Of a DNA stretch of 64,000 bases, positions 17,585 through 25,770 are shown one piece after another. The number at the start of each line of letters is the position of its first letter. Position 1 is the stretch's first letter. A program made the translations under genes and the position numbers. Source of the DNA: Planctomycetota bacterium (lineage in GTDB: Bacteria; Planctomycetota; UBA8742; UBA2392); the NCBI GenBank assembly GCA_016722065.1, contig JADKGX010000002.1, forward strand, positions 682,001 to 746,000, written 5' to 3'. The notes beneath the pieces were generated by a model, which did no database searches, had not been told where the DNA came from, and saw nothing but the letters and a program-made list of their open reading frames with translations.

Positions 17585-18004
17585 ATGGCAGGAAATCCTC
17601 CACAGGGTGGTCCCTACCAGGGCCAGCCGCAGCAGCAGCCTTCCGGTTACCCGCAGCAGCCCCAGCAGGGTTACGGGCAGCCGCAGCAGGGATTTGGCCA
17701 GCAGCAGCCCTATGGGCAGCCGCCGCAGCCCATGAACGCCCAAGCACCCTATGGCGTGCACCCGCGCCTGGGCCTGCCCTATTCAGACAAGCAAAAGCTG
17801 GTCGCTGGACTGCTGCAGATTTTTCTGGGCGGTTTTGGCGTCGGGCGTTTTTACACCGGGCACACGGGCATCGCGATTGCGCAGATTGCCGTAACCTGGT
17901 TCACCTGCGGCCTGGGCGGCGTGTGGCCGTTGATTGACGGCATCATGATGCTGACCAACGACGCGTTTTTGGATGCCAACGGCCTGCCGCTGCGCCCGAA
18001 TTAG
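17585..18004 (+). CDS. TM2-domain membrane protein with Gln/Pro/Gly-rich N-terminus
   Basis: This 139-residue protein has an N-terminal ~50 residues of Gln, Pro, Gly and Tyr in loose repeats (YPQQPQQGYGQPQQG), followed by a TM2 domain: two hydrophobic helices with the GGFGVGRFYTG motif near residue 80. It lies 20 bp after atpD and 21 bp before atpC, so it is probably co-transcribed with them. TM2 proteins have no settled biochemical role. Location between beta and epsilon subunit genes is unusual, but a role in ATP synthase is only a possibility. Confidence 0.8.
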   Translation: MAGNPPQGGPYQGQPQQQPSGYPQQPQQGYGQPQQGFGQQQPYGQPPQPMNAQAPYGVHPRLGLPYSDKQKLVAGLLQIFLGGFGVGRFYTGHTGIAIAQIAVTWFTCGLGGVWPLIDGIMMLTNDAFLDANGLPLRPN

Positions 18005-18025
18005 TCACAGCCCCGCAAACAAATC

Positions 18026-18445
18026 ATGAGCGACAACACACTGCAGGTCGACATCATCAGCCCCGAAAAGCCCGTCTACAACGGCGCTGCGCTTTCGCTG
18101 GTTGCTATGGCCCACGACGGCGAAGTCGGCATTCTGCCGGGCCACGCGCCCATGGTGACGCGGCTGGGCATTGGCGAAGTGCGCGTCACGCGTGGCACAC
18201 TGGCCAACGCGGTGACCGACCGGTTTGCAATCCGGCAGGGCTACCTGCAGGTCGCTGACAACAAGGTGGTTGTGCTGAGTGAAGACGCCAAGGCAATTTC
18301 CGACCTCAAGGGTGTCAAACCCGAAGACCTGCAGCGCCTGAAAGCAGAACTGGCCGCTACCACAGACACGGCCGAGCGCGCAAAACTGCAGGCGGATCTG
18401 GACTGGCTGCTCGCCTGCGACAAGCTGCTGCAGGGCAGCAAGTAG
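18026..18445 (+). CDS. atpC: F-type ATP synthase subunit epsilon
   Basis: This 139-residue protein shows the epsilon N-terminal beta-sandwich (LQVDIISPEKPVYNG, then GEVGILPGHAPMVTRLGIGEVRV) and a C-terminal helical hairpin (DLQRLKAELAATTDTAERAKLQ). It is part of the central stalk and can inhibit ATP hydrolysis. Together with atpD it forms a short plus-strand unit that lacks the usual atpA and atpG partners. The ATG at 18026 is the first Met of the conserved region. Confidence 0.95.
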   Translation: MSDNTLQVDIISPEKPVYNGAALSLVAMAHDGEVGILPGHAPMVTRLGIGEVRVTRGTLANAVTDRFAIRQGYLQVADNKVVVLSEDAKAISDLKGVKPEDLQRLKAELAATTDTAERAKLQADLDWLLACDKLLQGSK

Positions 18446-18551
18446 GCACTAGCGCGTGGAATTCCCGGCTTGATTTGTAGCACAAAAGCCCGCGAAAGTG
18501 GCCCCGGGCGCTGCTATCATTTTGCGCGTCAGACCCATCACGGAGATTTTC

Positions 18552-19016
18552 ATGAGCGGCGGAAACCCCTACCAGCAGCAGCCCGGCGGCTATCCACAGC
18601 AGCCAAACCAGTACCCGCAGCAGCCAGCCGGCTATCCGCCCCAGCAACAGGGTGGATATCAGCAGCAGGCTGGTGGCTATCCGCCCCAGGGCTACCAGCA
18701 ACCCTACGGCCAGCCCGGCATGCCCGCACAGGCCCCGTACCCCGGTGCCTACCTGCAGCCGCACCGCGGCACGATGCTGATCATTTTCGCCATCTGCAGC
18801 TGGTTTGTGTGCCTGATCTTCGGCATCGTGGCCTTCATCATGGCAGGCAAGGATCTCGAGGCCATGAAGTCTGGCCAGATGGACCCCAGCGGCATGGGCA
18901 TCACCAAAGCCGCGCGCCTAGTCTCCTTGATTCACTTCATTTTCTTTGCGGTGATCATGGTGATTTACGTTGTCGCGATTGTGGTCGTCGGCGCCAATGG
19001 TGGCTTCCGCAGGTAG
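18552..19016 (+). CDS. Small membrane protein with Gln/Pro/Gly-rich N-terminus (DUF4190-like)
   Basis: The 154-residue protein begins at an ATG with GGAG eight bases upstream. The N-terminal ~75 residues are repeats of GGYPQQP type. Two or three hydrophobic helices follow, and the first, with VCLIFGIVAFIMAGKDL, resembles DUF4190-type proteins. Its N-terminus is built like that of the TM2 protein at 17585, though the membrane parts differ. It is the last gene before a strong bidirectional terminator. Function unknown. Confidence 0.7.
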   Translation: MSGGNPYQQQPGGYPQQPNQYPQQPAGYPPQQQGGYQQQAGGYPPQGYQQPYGQPGMPAQAPYPGAYLQPHRGTMLIIFAICSWFVCLIFGIVAFIMAGKDLEAMKSGQMDPSGMGITKAARLVSLIHFIFFAVIMVIYVVAIVVVGANGGFRR

Positions 19017-19038
19017 CCAGCCAGAATCCTGCAACAAA

Positions 19039-19062
19039 GGGCGCGGGCCAATGCCCGCGCCC
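19039..19062. terminator. Bidirectional terminator hairpin
   Basis: A perfect 10-bp stem, GGGCGCGGGC and GCCCGCGCCC with loop CAAT, lies between the convergent genes at 18552-19016 (+) and 19089-19571 (-). It is flanked by AAA on one side and CTT on the other, so it can serve both strands. Confidence 0.7.
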
Positions 19063-19088
19063 CTTGCGTGGCTTGCAATGTGCGGATC

Positions 19089-19571
19089 TCAGCGCCGCGC
19101 GGCGGCCTTGATGCGCGCGATCTGCTTGACGTGCGCCTCAATGTGAAAAGCCATGAACGAAGCCAGGTCTGCGGCCGTCACGTCGTGGCCCTGGCTGTGG
19201 CGGCCTTTGCGCTTGAGGTCCTCGGGCGAAAGTTTCTCGATCAGCGCCGTGTTCAGCGCGCAGGTGGCAGACAGGCAATCCAGCGCCAGTGCAAGATCCA
19301 GCTTGCTGCGCCGAAACAGCCGCACCCCGGCCTGGGTGTCTACGCCGGCAAGGTCCGGGTGGTCCTCGCCCAGAATGCGCCGCAGGCGCAGGCCCAGCAT
19401 CTGGTCGATTTCGGCCACGTGAAAGGCCACGTCGCGCGCCGACCAGGTGTCGGCTCGCTCGTGCCAGTCCAGCAGGTCAGGGTTCACGCTGCGCAAGCCC
19501 TCAATGAAGGCATCCACGGCCGCCAGATAGCGTTCGGCCAGGGTTTCGGGCGTGACGGGTGCAAGTTCCAT
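19089..19571 (-). CDS. DinB-family (YfiT/DUF664-like) protein
   Basis: This 160-residue four-helix-bundle protein has the spaced His residues of the DinB superfamily: AFHVAEIDQMLG near residue 55 and MAFHIEAHVKQI near 145, likely metal ligands. The ATG at 19571 begins at MELAPVTPETLAE; an upstream ATG at 19604 adds 11 unlike residues. Family members are metal-dependent, some act as thiol transferases; the substrate here is unknown. It stands just upstream (20-odd bp) of nothing on the same strand and is convergent with the atpC group. Confidence 0.75.
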   Translation of the reverse strand: MELAPVTPETLAERYLAAVDAFIEGLRSVNPDLLDWHERADTWSARDVAFHVAEIDQMLGLRLRRILGEDHPDLAGVDTQAGVRLFRRSKLDLALALDCLSATCALNTALIEKLSPEDLKRKGRHSQGHDVTAADLASFMAFHIEAHVKQIARIKAAARR

Positions 19572-19605
19572 GGGTGGGCCATTGGGGCAATGATGCCGGG
19601 GCACT

Positions 19606-22600
19606 CTACACTGCAGGCGCCGGGGGCGCTGGTGGCACGGGCGTTTCCATCACGGGCGGGTCTGATTCGGGTGCCTTCGTCGCCGGTGCTTCGGGCCCGG
19701 CGGCCTCTTGCGTTGCGGGCAGGCGACGGCGCTTGATCAGCGTGTTGACCCAGGACCACAGGGTGGGAATCACAAACAGGGTCAACAGCGTGCTTACGCT
19801 CAAGCCTGCAATCACGGTAACGGCCAGCGGCTTGCGTACCTCCGCGCCTTCGCCGCCGCCCACCAGCATGGTGACAGCGGATTTGAGCGAGAACGTGATT
19901 CCGCCAATCAACTTCCAGTTCTTGGGTGCGGTCATCGACCGACCCATGCCCTCCACGACCGCGGTAATCGAACTATCCATGCCCGAGGCCAGGCCCTGTG
20001 CTGCGGGCATGAAAGGGTCCAGCCAGCCGGTCATGGGCAGCAGGCCCAGCAGCGTCGTCAAGGTCGTGATGGCAATCGGGCGCAACCGGATGCGCGAGGC
20101 ATTCAGCGCGGCCTCGCGAGGCGACTGGCCGCGGTCGCGCAACTGGTTGGCATAGCTGACCAGCACAATCGCGTTGTTCACAACAATGCCCGCCAGCACG
20201 ATCATGCCCAGCAGCACCATCACGCTGATCGGCATGCCAAAAGCCGCCAGCGTGAAGACCACGCCCACACCGGCAAAGGGCACGGACACCATGATCACCA
20301 GCGGGTCCAGCAGGCTTTCAAACTGCACAGCCATGACCACGTAGACCAGAAACAGCGCCAGCAGCAGCGCCAGCACCAGGTTGGTTACGCTTTGCGACAT
20401 CTCCTGGGCCTGGCCTGCAAAGCCGATTTCGGCTTCCTCGGTGTCGATGCGGCCCGAGGCTATCAGCGCCTGCACTTCGTCGGCCGCGCCGCCCAGTGCA
20501 ATGCCATTGGGTTCCGCAAACACCACCACGGCGCGCTGGTTGCCGACGCGACGAATTTCGCTGGGGCCTTCCAGCGGCCGCAGGTCTGCGCCGCCCAGCA
20601 CCAGCACGTCGCGCAGACGCACGCCAGTGGCGACCTGCATGTCGCGCACCTGGTCCAGGCTGCGCTTGTCGCGGGACAACAGCTCTACAAACACCTCCAG
20701 GTCCTCGCCGCCCGACGAATACTGCGTGCCGACGGCGCCGCCAATCTTGTTGCGCACTTCGCGCGTGACGGCATCGGCCGTAAGCCCAAAGCGCTGCAGC
20801 GCCAGCCGGTCGTAGACCAGTTGCACCTGCGGGCGACCCTCCGACAAACTGGACCGCACATCCAAAAACATCGGCCGGCCGTCGACCCGGGTCATGCCGG
20901 CAATGGCCTTTACCAGGCGCTGCGCCACGCGCCCCAACTGCACGGTGTTGGAGCCGCGCACTTCGATTTGCAGTCCGCTTTCAATGCGCACCAGCGAAGG
21001 CGCGCTGAACTTGGCACTGGCCTGAAACAGCGAGGTGTCGTCGCCCAGGTCGCGCAGGGCGCTTTGCAGTGTCGGCGTTACATCGCCGGCATCGACGGTG
21101 CTGCGAAGACCTACCACCAGGCGCGTAACGTGGGTGCCGCGTTCCCGCGTTTCGCCGGCCTGTTGTTCGCCACCGGTTTCCAGGGTGATGCGGCTGACGT
21201 CTTCGGACAACTCCTTGTCCGCCAGCAGTCGTTGCGCCAGCCTGGCGGCCTCGCGGTCTGTGTCTGCAATCTGGGTTCCTTCGGGGGCTGCAAAATCGGC
21301 ATAGAACTCGTCCTGCTTGAAGCGCGGCAGCAGTTCTGTTTCCAGGCGCGTGGCCGCAAAACCGGCCATGACTGCCGCCACCATGGTCACAGCCACAACC
21401 AGCAGCGGCTGGGCCAGTGCCGCGCGCAAGGCCAGCGGATAGGCACCGGCAATCAAAGTCCAGACGGCTTCAAAGGCCCACCCCAGTGGCTTGAACAGCC
21501 AGCGCGCCACAAAGGCAAAGCTGCGCCAGATGTAGCGAACGACCAGCACAAAGGTGTCAATGGCAGGCACCAGCAGCATCCACAGCACGATGCCGCCAAC
21601 CAGCGTCACGATCATGCTTGCCCACGCAAACGGAGGCGATTCCACGCCACCCGCGGGCCCCGCGCCACCCATGGCAGCGCGTCCCATGCCGCCGCCGCCG
21701 CCCATGCCGCCCCCGGCCCCTGCGGCATCTGCGCCCGAATTCATGCCTGCCAACACGGCCATCGGCGCGGCCAGAACCGCAAACACCGCCAGCACATAAA
21801 GCACGCGGCCAGCGACTCTCAGCCAGCGCGGGCCTTTGCCAGCCTGCGCCGCCCGAAAGGGATACCCAAAAACCTTGCGGGTCACGCTGAAGGCCTGCAA
21901 CTTGCCAATGCTGCCAAAGCCCAGCCCAAAGAACGGTGGCACCACAAACTGTGCCACAATCAGGCTGGCCAGCAGGCTGAAGACCACGGTCAGGCTCAAA
22001 TCACGGAAGATCTGCCCCGCAACGCCATCGACAAACACGATCGGAAAGAACACCGCGACGGTGGTCATGGTGCTGGCCAGAATCGCGCCGCCGACTTCAC
22101 TGATGCCGCGAATGCTTGCGCCAAGCAGGTCGTCGCCTTCCTCTTTGCAGCGGGCAATGCTTTCCAGCACCACGACACTGTTGTCGACCAGCATGCCCAC
22201 ACCCAGCGCAAGCCCGCCCAGTGACATCAGGTTCAGTGTCACGCCGGTCATCTGCATCGGGATGAACGTGGTCATGATCGACAGCGGAATCGAGACGGCA
22301 ATCAACGCCGTGGCCTTGAGTGACCGCAGAAAGAAGAACAGCACAAGCACAGCCAGAATCGCACCCAAAATGGCGCTGGCCGTTACGTCGTTGACTGCGT
22401 CTTCAATGAAGTAGCTCTGGTCGCTGACCACACGCAGGCCAAAGCCCGGGGGCAACTGATCGACCAGTGCCTTGGGCCCCAGGCTGAAGCCGCCGCCGCT
22501 TCCCATGCGAATGCCGCCGCCGCGTGACATGCCGCCGCTGCGTGGCCGCCCGCTGCCTGCGCCCGCGCCAGCAGCCTGGCTGGACTGCACCTGGGCGCGT

Positions 22601-23622
22601 TGCTCTGCCGTCAGTTCGCCGCGTTGCTTGCGGGTTTCTTTCCAGAGGGCCTCGCCGTACAGCGCAATCCAGACCCGCTGGGCAACCTGCAGGATGTTCG
22701 CGTCGCCTTCTTTCAACACTTCCAGCAGGACGCCTTCTCTGGCCTTGCCGCTGGTTTCGTCGCCGGCAAAGCGGGTGATGGTGTCGCGCTCTTTGGGCAC
22801 GGCCTCAATGTTGGCGACTTCTTTCAGCGTGACTCGACCCTGGCCGGGGCTGTTCAGTTCCAGGTCTTCCAGCACGGCCAGGGACTCATAGGTGCTGACC
22901 ACGCGCAAAATGACGTCCAGACCGGCCAGGTTGATCACGCCGGCACTGGAATCAACGCGCGCCGCGCTGATGCGCCCGACTACGGCCTGGGCGGTCAAGC
23001 CGTGCCGGTTCAAGGCGGCCTCAATCAGTGAAACGCGAATCTGGCGTTCTTCACCGCCCGAGACGCGCACCGCGGCCACGCCCTCAATCTTGCTGAGTTC
23101 CGGCTTGAGAATGTCGTCGGCAAAGGCGCGCAGTTCCAGCAGGCCCGTACGCTGGTCGTTGGCATACAGCACCAGGCGCATGGTCGGGTCCTGCGCGGGG
23201 TCATAGCGCAGGATCTGCGGGCGCTGGACTTCCTGGTCGTCAAAATCAATGCGGTCCAGCCGGTCGCGCACATCGGCTGTGGCCTGCAACATGTCGGTGC
23301 CCCAGCCGAACTGCAGCACAACGTCGCTGCTTTCGGCGCGCGAAATGCTGCTGCGGCTGCCCAGGCCCGAGACGTTGCCCAGGCGTTCCTCGATGCGCTG
23401 GCTGACTTTTTCTTCGACTTCGCTGGGCGCTGCGGCGGGGTAATTCGTGCGAATGGTCAACTGCGGATATTCCAGGTTTGGCATCAGCGTGGTCTGCAGT
23501 TTCGAAAGCGAAACCGTGCCAAACACGACAAATGCCATCACCACGCACAGCACCGCCACGGGGCGCGTGGTGACAACCTGAAAGAACCGGCTGGGCCGGC
23601 GAGAACTGGATGGTTCCGTCAA
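19606..23622 (-). CDS. RND (AcrB/HAE1-type) efflux permease, enlarged
   Basis: About 1338 residues, versus ~1040 for typical AcrB-like pumps. Conserved parts are present: N-terminal helix followed by TTLMPNLEYPQLTIRTNYPAA (core TTLMPNLEYP), LRSLKATALIAVSIPLSI, the proton-relay Asp in LGVGMLVDNSVVVLE and the second-half GIVVNNAIVLV. Three insertions make up the extra length: a Gly-rich stretch near residue 380, a Gly/Ala-rich linker plus two extra helices mid-protein (MGGGGGMGRAAMGG), and a hydrophobic insert before the last helices. I chose a TTG with GGAG upstream; the frame stays open to an ATG at 23733. No membrane-fusion protein or TolC gene is adjacent. Confidence 0.85.
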   Translation of the reverse strand: MTEPSSSRRPSRFFQVVTTRPVAVLCVVMAFVVFGTVSLSKLQTTLMPNLEYPQLTIRTNYPAAAPSEVEEKVSQRIEERLGNVSGLGSRSSISRAESSDVVLQFGWGTDMLQATADVRDRLDRIDFDDQEVQRPQILRYDPAQDPTMRLVLYANDQRTGLLELRAFADDILKPELSKIEGVAAVRVSGGEERQIRVSLIEAALNRHGLTAQAVVGRISAARVDSSAGVINLAGLDVILRVVSTYESLAVLEDLELNSPGQGRVTLKEVANIEAVPKERDTITRFAGDETSGKAREGVLLEVLKEGDANILQVAQRVWIALYGEALWKETRKQRGELTAEQRAQVQSSQAAGAGAGSGRPRSGGMSRGGGIRMGSGGGFSLGPKALVDQLPPGFGLRVVSDQSYFIEDAVNDVTASAILGAILAVLVLFFFLRSLKATALIAVSIPLSIMTTFIPMQMTGVTLNLMSLGGLALGVGMLVDNSVVVLESIARCKEEGDDLLGASIRGISEVGGAILASTMTTVAVFFPIVFVDGVAGQIFRDLSLTVVFSLLASLIVAQFVVPPFFGLGFGSIGKLQAFSVTRKVFGYPFRAAQAGKGPRWLRVAGRVLYVLAVFAVLAAPMAVLAGMNSGADAAGAGGGMGGGGGMGRAAMGGAGPAGGVESPPFAWASMIVTLVGGIVLWMLLVPAIDTFVLVVRYIWRSFAFVARWLFKPLGWAFEAVWTLIAGAYPLALRAALAQPLLVVAVTMVAAVMAGFAATRLETELLPRFKQDEFYADFAAPEGTQIADTDREAARLAQRLLADKELSEDVSRITLETGGEQQAGETRERGTHVTRLVVGLRSTVDAGDVTPTLQSALRDLGDDTSLFQASAKFSAPSLVRIESGLQIEVRGSNTVQLGRVAQRLVKAIAGMTRVDGRPMFLDVRSSLSEGRPQVQLVYDRLALQRFGLTADAVTREVRNKIGGAVGTQYSSGGEDLEVFVELLSRDKRSLDQVRDMQVATGVRLRDVLVLGGADLRPLEGPSEIRRVGNQRAVVVFAEPNGIALGGAADEVQALIASGRIDTEEAEIGFAGQAQEMSQSVTNLVLALLLALFLVYVVMAVQFESLLDPLVIMVSVPFAGVGVVFTLAAFGMPISVMVLLGMIVLAGIVVNNAIVLVSYANQLRDRGQSPREAALNASRIRLRPIAITTLTTLLGLLPMTGWLDPFMPAAQGLASGMDSSITAVVEGMGRSMTAPKNWKLIGGITFSLKSAVTMLVGGGEGAEVRKPLAVTVIAGLSVSTLLTLFVIPTLWSWVNTLIKRRRLPATQEAAGPEAPATKAPESDPPVMETPVPPAPPAPAV

Positions 23623-23774
23623 CGTGGACTCCGGCCCATTTGTACGCCGGAACAGCCCCGGCGGGGAGGGGAAAACCTGCCCCAAGCCACGCCGCAACAA
23701 GGCTGCCCGCGTCGCTTGTGCCCCTGTGGGCACATGCTAAAACGACCACGGCTTGTTCCGAAAAGGGTCTGCCG

Positions 23775-25601
23775 ATGGCTGGTGCTCCTGCTGCGCCCGC
23801 GCTTGTCAATGTCAAGATTGACGGCAAGGATTACAAGTTTCCCAAGGGCACGAATCTGCTGATGGCCTGCCTGACGGCCGACGGCAGCAGCCCCGATTAC
23901 CCCGACCAGAACACAGGCGGCGAGCACTACGTGCCGCACTTCTGTTATCACCCCGGCCTTAGCGTTTCCGGCAACTGCCGCATGTGCTTCGTAAAGACCA
24001 AGACCATGGTCAAGCGCGGCGACCAGCTTGTGCCGATGGAACAAATCACCACCGGCTGCACCAACACGGTGGCCGAAGGGCTGGAGATCTTCACCAAGAC
24101 CGACGACGTCAAGAAGGTCCGCGCGGGCATCATGGACCTTGAACTGATCAACCACCCGCTGGATTGCCCCGAGTGCGACAAGGCCGGCGAATGCGCCCTG
24201 CAGGACTTCGCCTTTGACCACGGCCACGCGGCCAGCAAGTTTGACTTCGAAAAAGTCCAGGCGCACATCAAGCCCCTGGGCGACAAGATCACCATCTGGG
24301 GTACCCGCTGCATCCAGTGTTCGCGCTGCGTGCGCGTAGCCGATGAAGTAAGCGGCACCGGCGAGCTTTGTTTTGTCAACCGCGGCGACCACACCGTGAT
24401 TGACATCTTTCCCGGCAAGCCCATCGACAACGCGCTGGCCATCAACACTGTGGAAGTCTGCCCCGTGGGTGCGCTGAAGAACCGCGACTTTCTGTACACG
24501 GCGCGGGTCTGGAACCTGGACGAAATGCCGGGCGTTTGCGGCCTGTGCGCCAAGGGTTGCAACAACCGCGTCGACAGCCTCAAGGGCCATGTCGCGCGCG
24601 TGATGGGGCGCGAAAACACCAACGTCAACGACTGGTGGCTGTGTGACCGCGGCCGCCTGGACTACAAGTGGATCAACAGCCCGCGCCGCATGGACCGCCC
24701 ACGCACCCAAAAGGGCGAAGTCGGCTGGGACCGCGGCTATGAACTTGCGGCCGAAGCCCTCAAGAAAGCCGCCACGGACCCTGCCAAGGCCTGGGCGCTG
24801 GCCAACGCCGGCATGACCAATGAGGAACTGTTCCTGTTCCGCAAGCTGGTCAAGGATCGCCTTGGCATCACCAACATCGCTGTCATGGCTGCGCCGGATG
24901 TCCCTGAGTTGAACTTTCCGAAGTTCAAGGCACCCAAAGACGGCAACGCAAACCGCGTAGGCGCCCACATGCTGCTGGGCGTGCCGGATGCAGAGGCCAG
25001 CATTGCCGCCTTTGCCCAGGCTTGCGGCCGGGGCGAAGTTGAGCACGTGCTGGTCTGGTCAGGCCTGCCCCATGGCATGGAAGTACAGCCGGAGGTCACA
25101 CGCGCGCTGGCCAATGAAAAAGTCAGCAACATTGTGGCTGTCGACTTTCAGACTTCTGTGCTGACGGAACTTGCCCACGTGTCGCTGCCGACCACCACGT
25201 ACGTAGAAACAGCCGGAAGCTGGATCAACCACACCATGCGCCTGCAGGCTTTCCGCGCGGCGCTGCCTTACCCGCGTGAGGGTCGTATCGGCACGGAAAT
25301 GCTTCAAGAGTTGCTGTTCCGCATGGGTGAAACAGCGGCTGAGCTGCCCAACCAGGGCACCACGCCACTGGGTAAATCCAAAGAAGACCCCTATCGCGGC
25401 ACGGCAACCCAGCGCGGCTGGGAAGGCAGCAGCACGGTGCCGGTGTTTGCGGGCCGCGGTGAAGTCGCCGTGGAATCCAAACCGCGCAAGGTGATCTTGA
25501 GCCCCGCCGCCGTGTTTGACCAACTTGCGGGCGAGTTGCCCCAGTTTGCCGGCCACGGCCACCTGAGCCTGATTCGCCAAAAAGGCGCGTCGATGCTGTA
25601 G
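23775..25601 (+). CDS. nuoG: NADH-quinone oxidoreductase subunit G
   Basis: This 608-residue protein has the NuoG iron-sulfur region in order: a [2Fe-2S] site (CYHPGLSVSGNCRMC), an HxxDCPxCxxxGxC site (HPLDCPECDKAGECALQD) and two four-Cys clusters (CIQCSRCVRVADEV and CPVGAL). These are followed by a molybdopterin-oxidoreductase-like domain starting CGLCAKGCNNR. It carries electrons from NADH within the complex I peripheral arm. The ATG at 23775 has AAGGG upstream. No other nuo gene is in the window, so it is separated from the usual operon. It could belong to a second, scattered complex I set. Confidence 0.92.
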   Translation: MAGAPAAPALVNVKIDGKDYKFPKGTNLLMACLTADGSSPDYPDQNTGGEHYVPHFCYHPGLSVSGNCRMCFVKTKTMVKRGDQLVPMEQITTGCTNTVAEGLEIFTKTDDVKKVRAGIMDLELINHPLDCPECDKAGECALQDFAFDHGHAASKFDFEKVQAHIKPLGDKITIWGTRCIQCSRCVRVADEVSGTGELCFVNRGDHTVIDIFPGKPIDNALAINTVEVCPVGALKNRDFLYTARVWNLDEMPGVCGLCAKGCNNRVDSLKGHVARVMGRENTNVNDWWLCDRGRLDYKWINSPRRMDRPRTQKGEVGWDRGYELAAEALKKAATDPAKAWALANAGMTNEELFLFRKLVKDRLGITNIAVMAAPDVPELNFPKFKAPKDGNANRVGAHMLLGVPDAEASIAAFAQACGRGEVEHVLVWSGLPHGMEVQPEVTRALANEKVSNIVAVDFQTSVLTELAHVSLPTTTYVETAGSWINHTMRLQAFRAALPYPREGRIGTEMLQELLFRMGETAAELPNQGTTPLGKSKEDPYRGTATQRGWEGSSTVPVFAGRGEVAVESKPRKVILSPAAVFDQLAGELPQFAGHGHLSLIRQKGASML

Positions 25602-25664
25602 CCGCAGCTTTGAGTAAGGCCTGCGCAGCAACGCCGAGTTTGTCGCGCCAACATCAGCGCGACT

Positions 25665-25682
25665 GCCGACAGGATTGTCGGC
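25665..25682. terminator. Hairpin between convergent nuoG and phnE
   Basis: GCCGACA and TGTCGGC form a perfect 7-bp stem with loop GGAT, 64 bp past the nuoG stop and 90 bp past the phnE stop on the other strand. It lacks a T-run. Confidence 0.35.
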
Positions 25683-25770
25683 GCCACCCAACACCAGCGT
25701 CGCATCCGGCGGAGTCTTTGGCAGCCCGGCGCGTTGTGCCCCATTTGCTTGGCGGGTCACACAGTGCAGA

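Noticed and set aside
15144..17747. Minus-strand open frame of 867 codons over atpD
   Set aside because: It is a shadow of atpD and the hypothetical gene before it; composition is biased and there is no domain.
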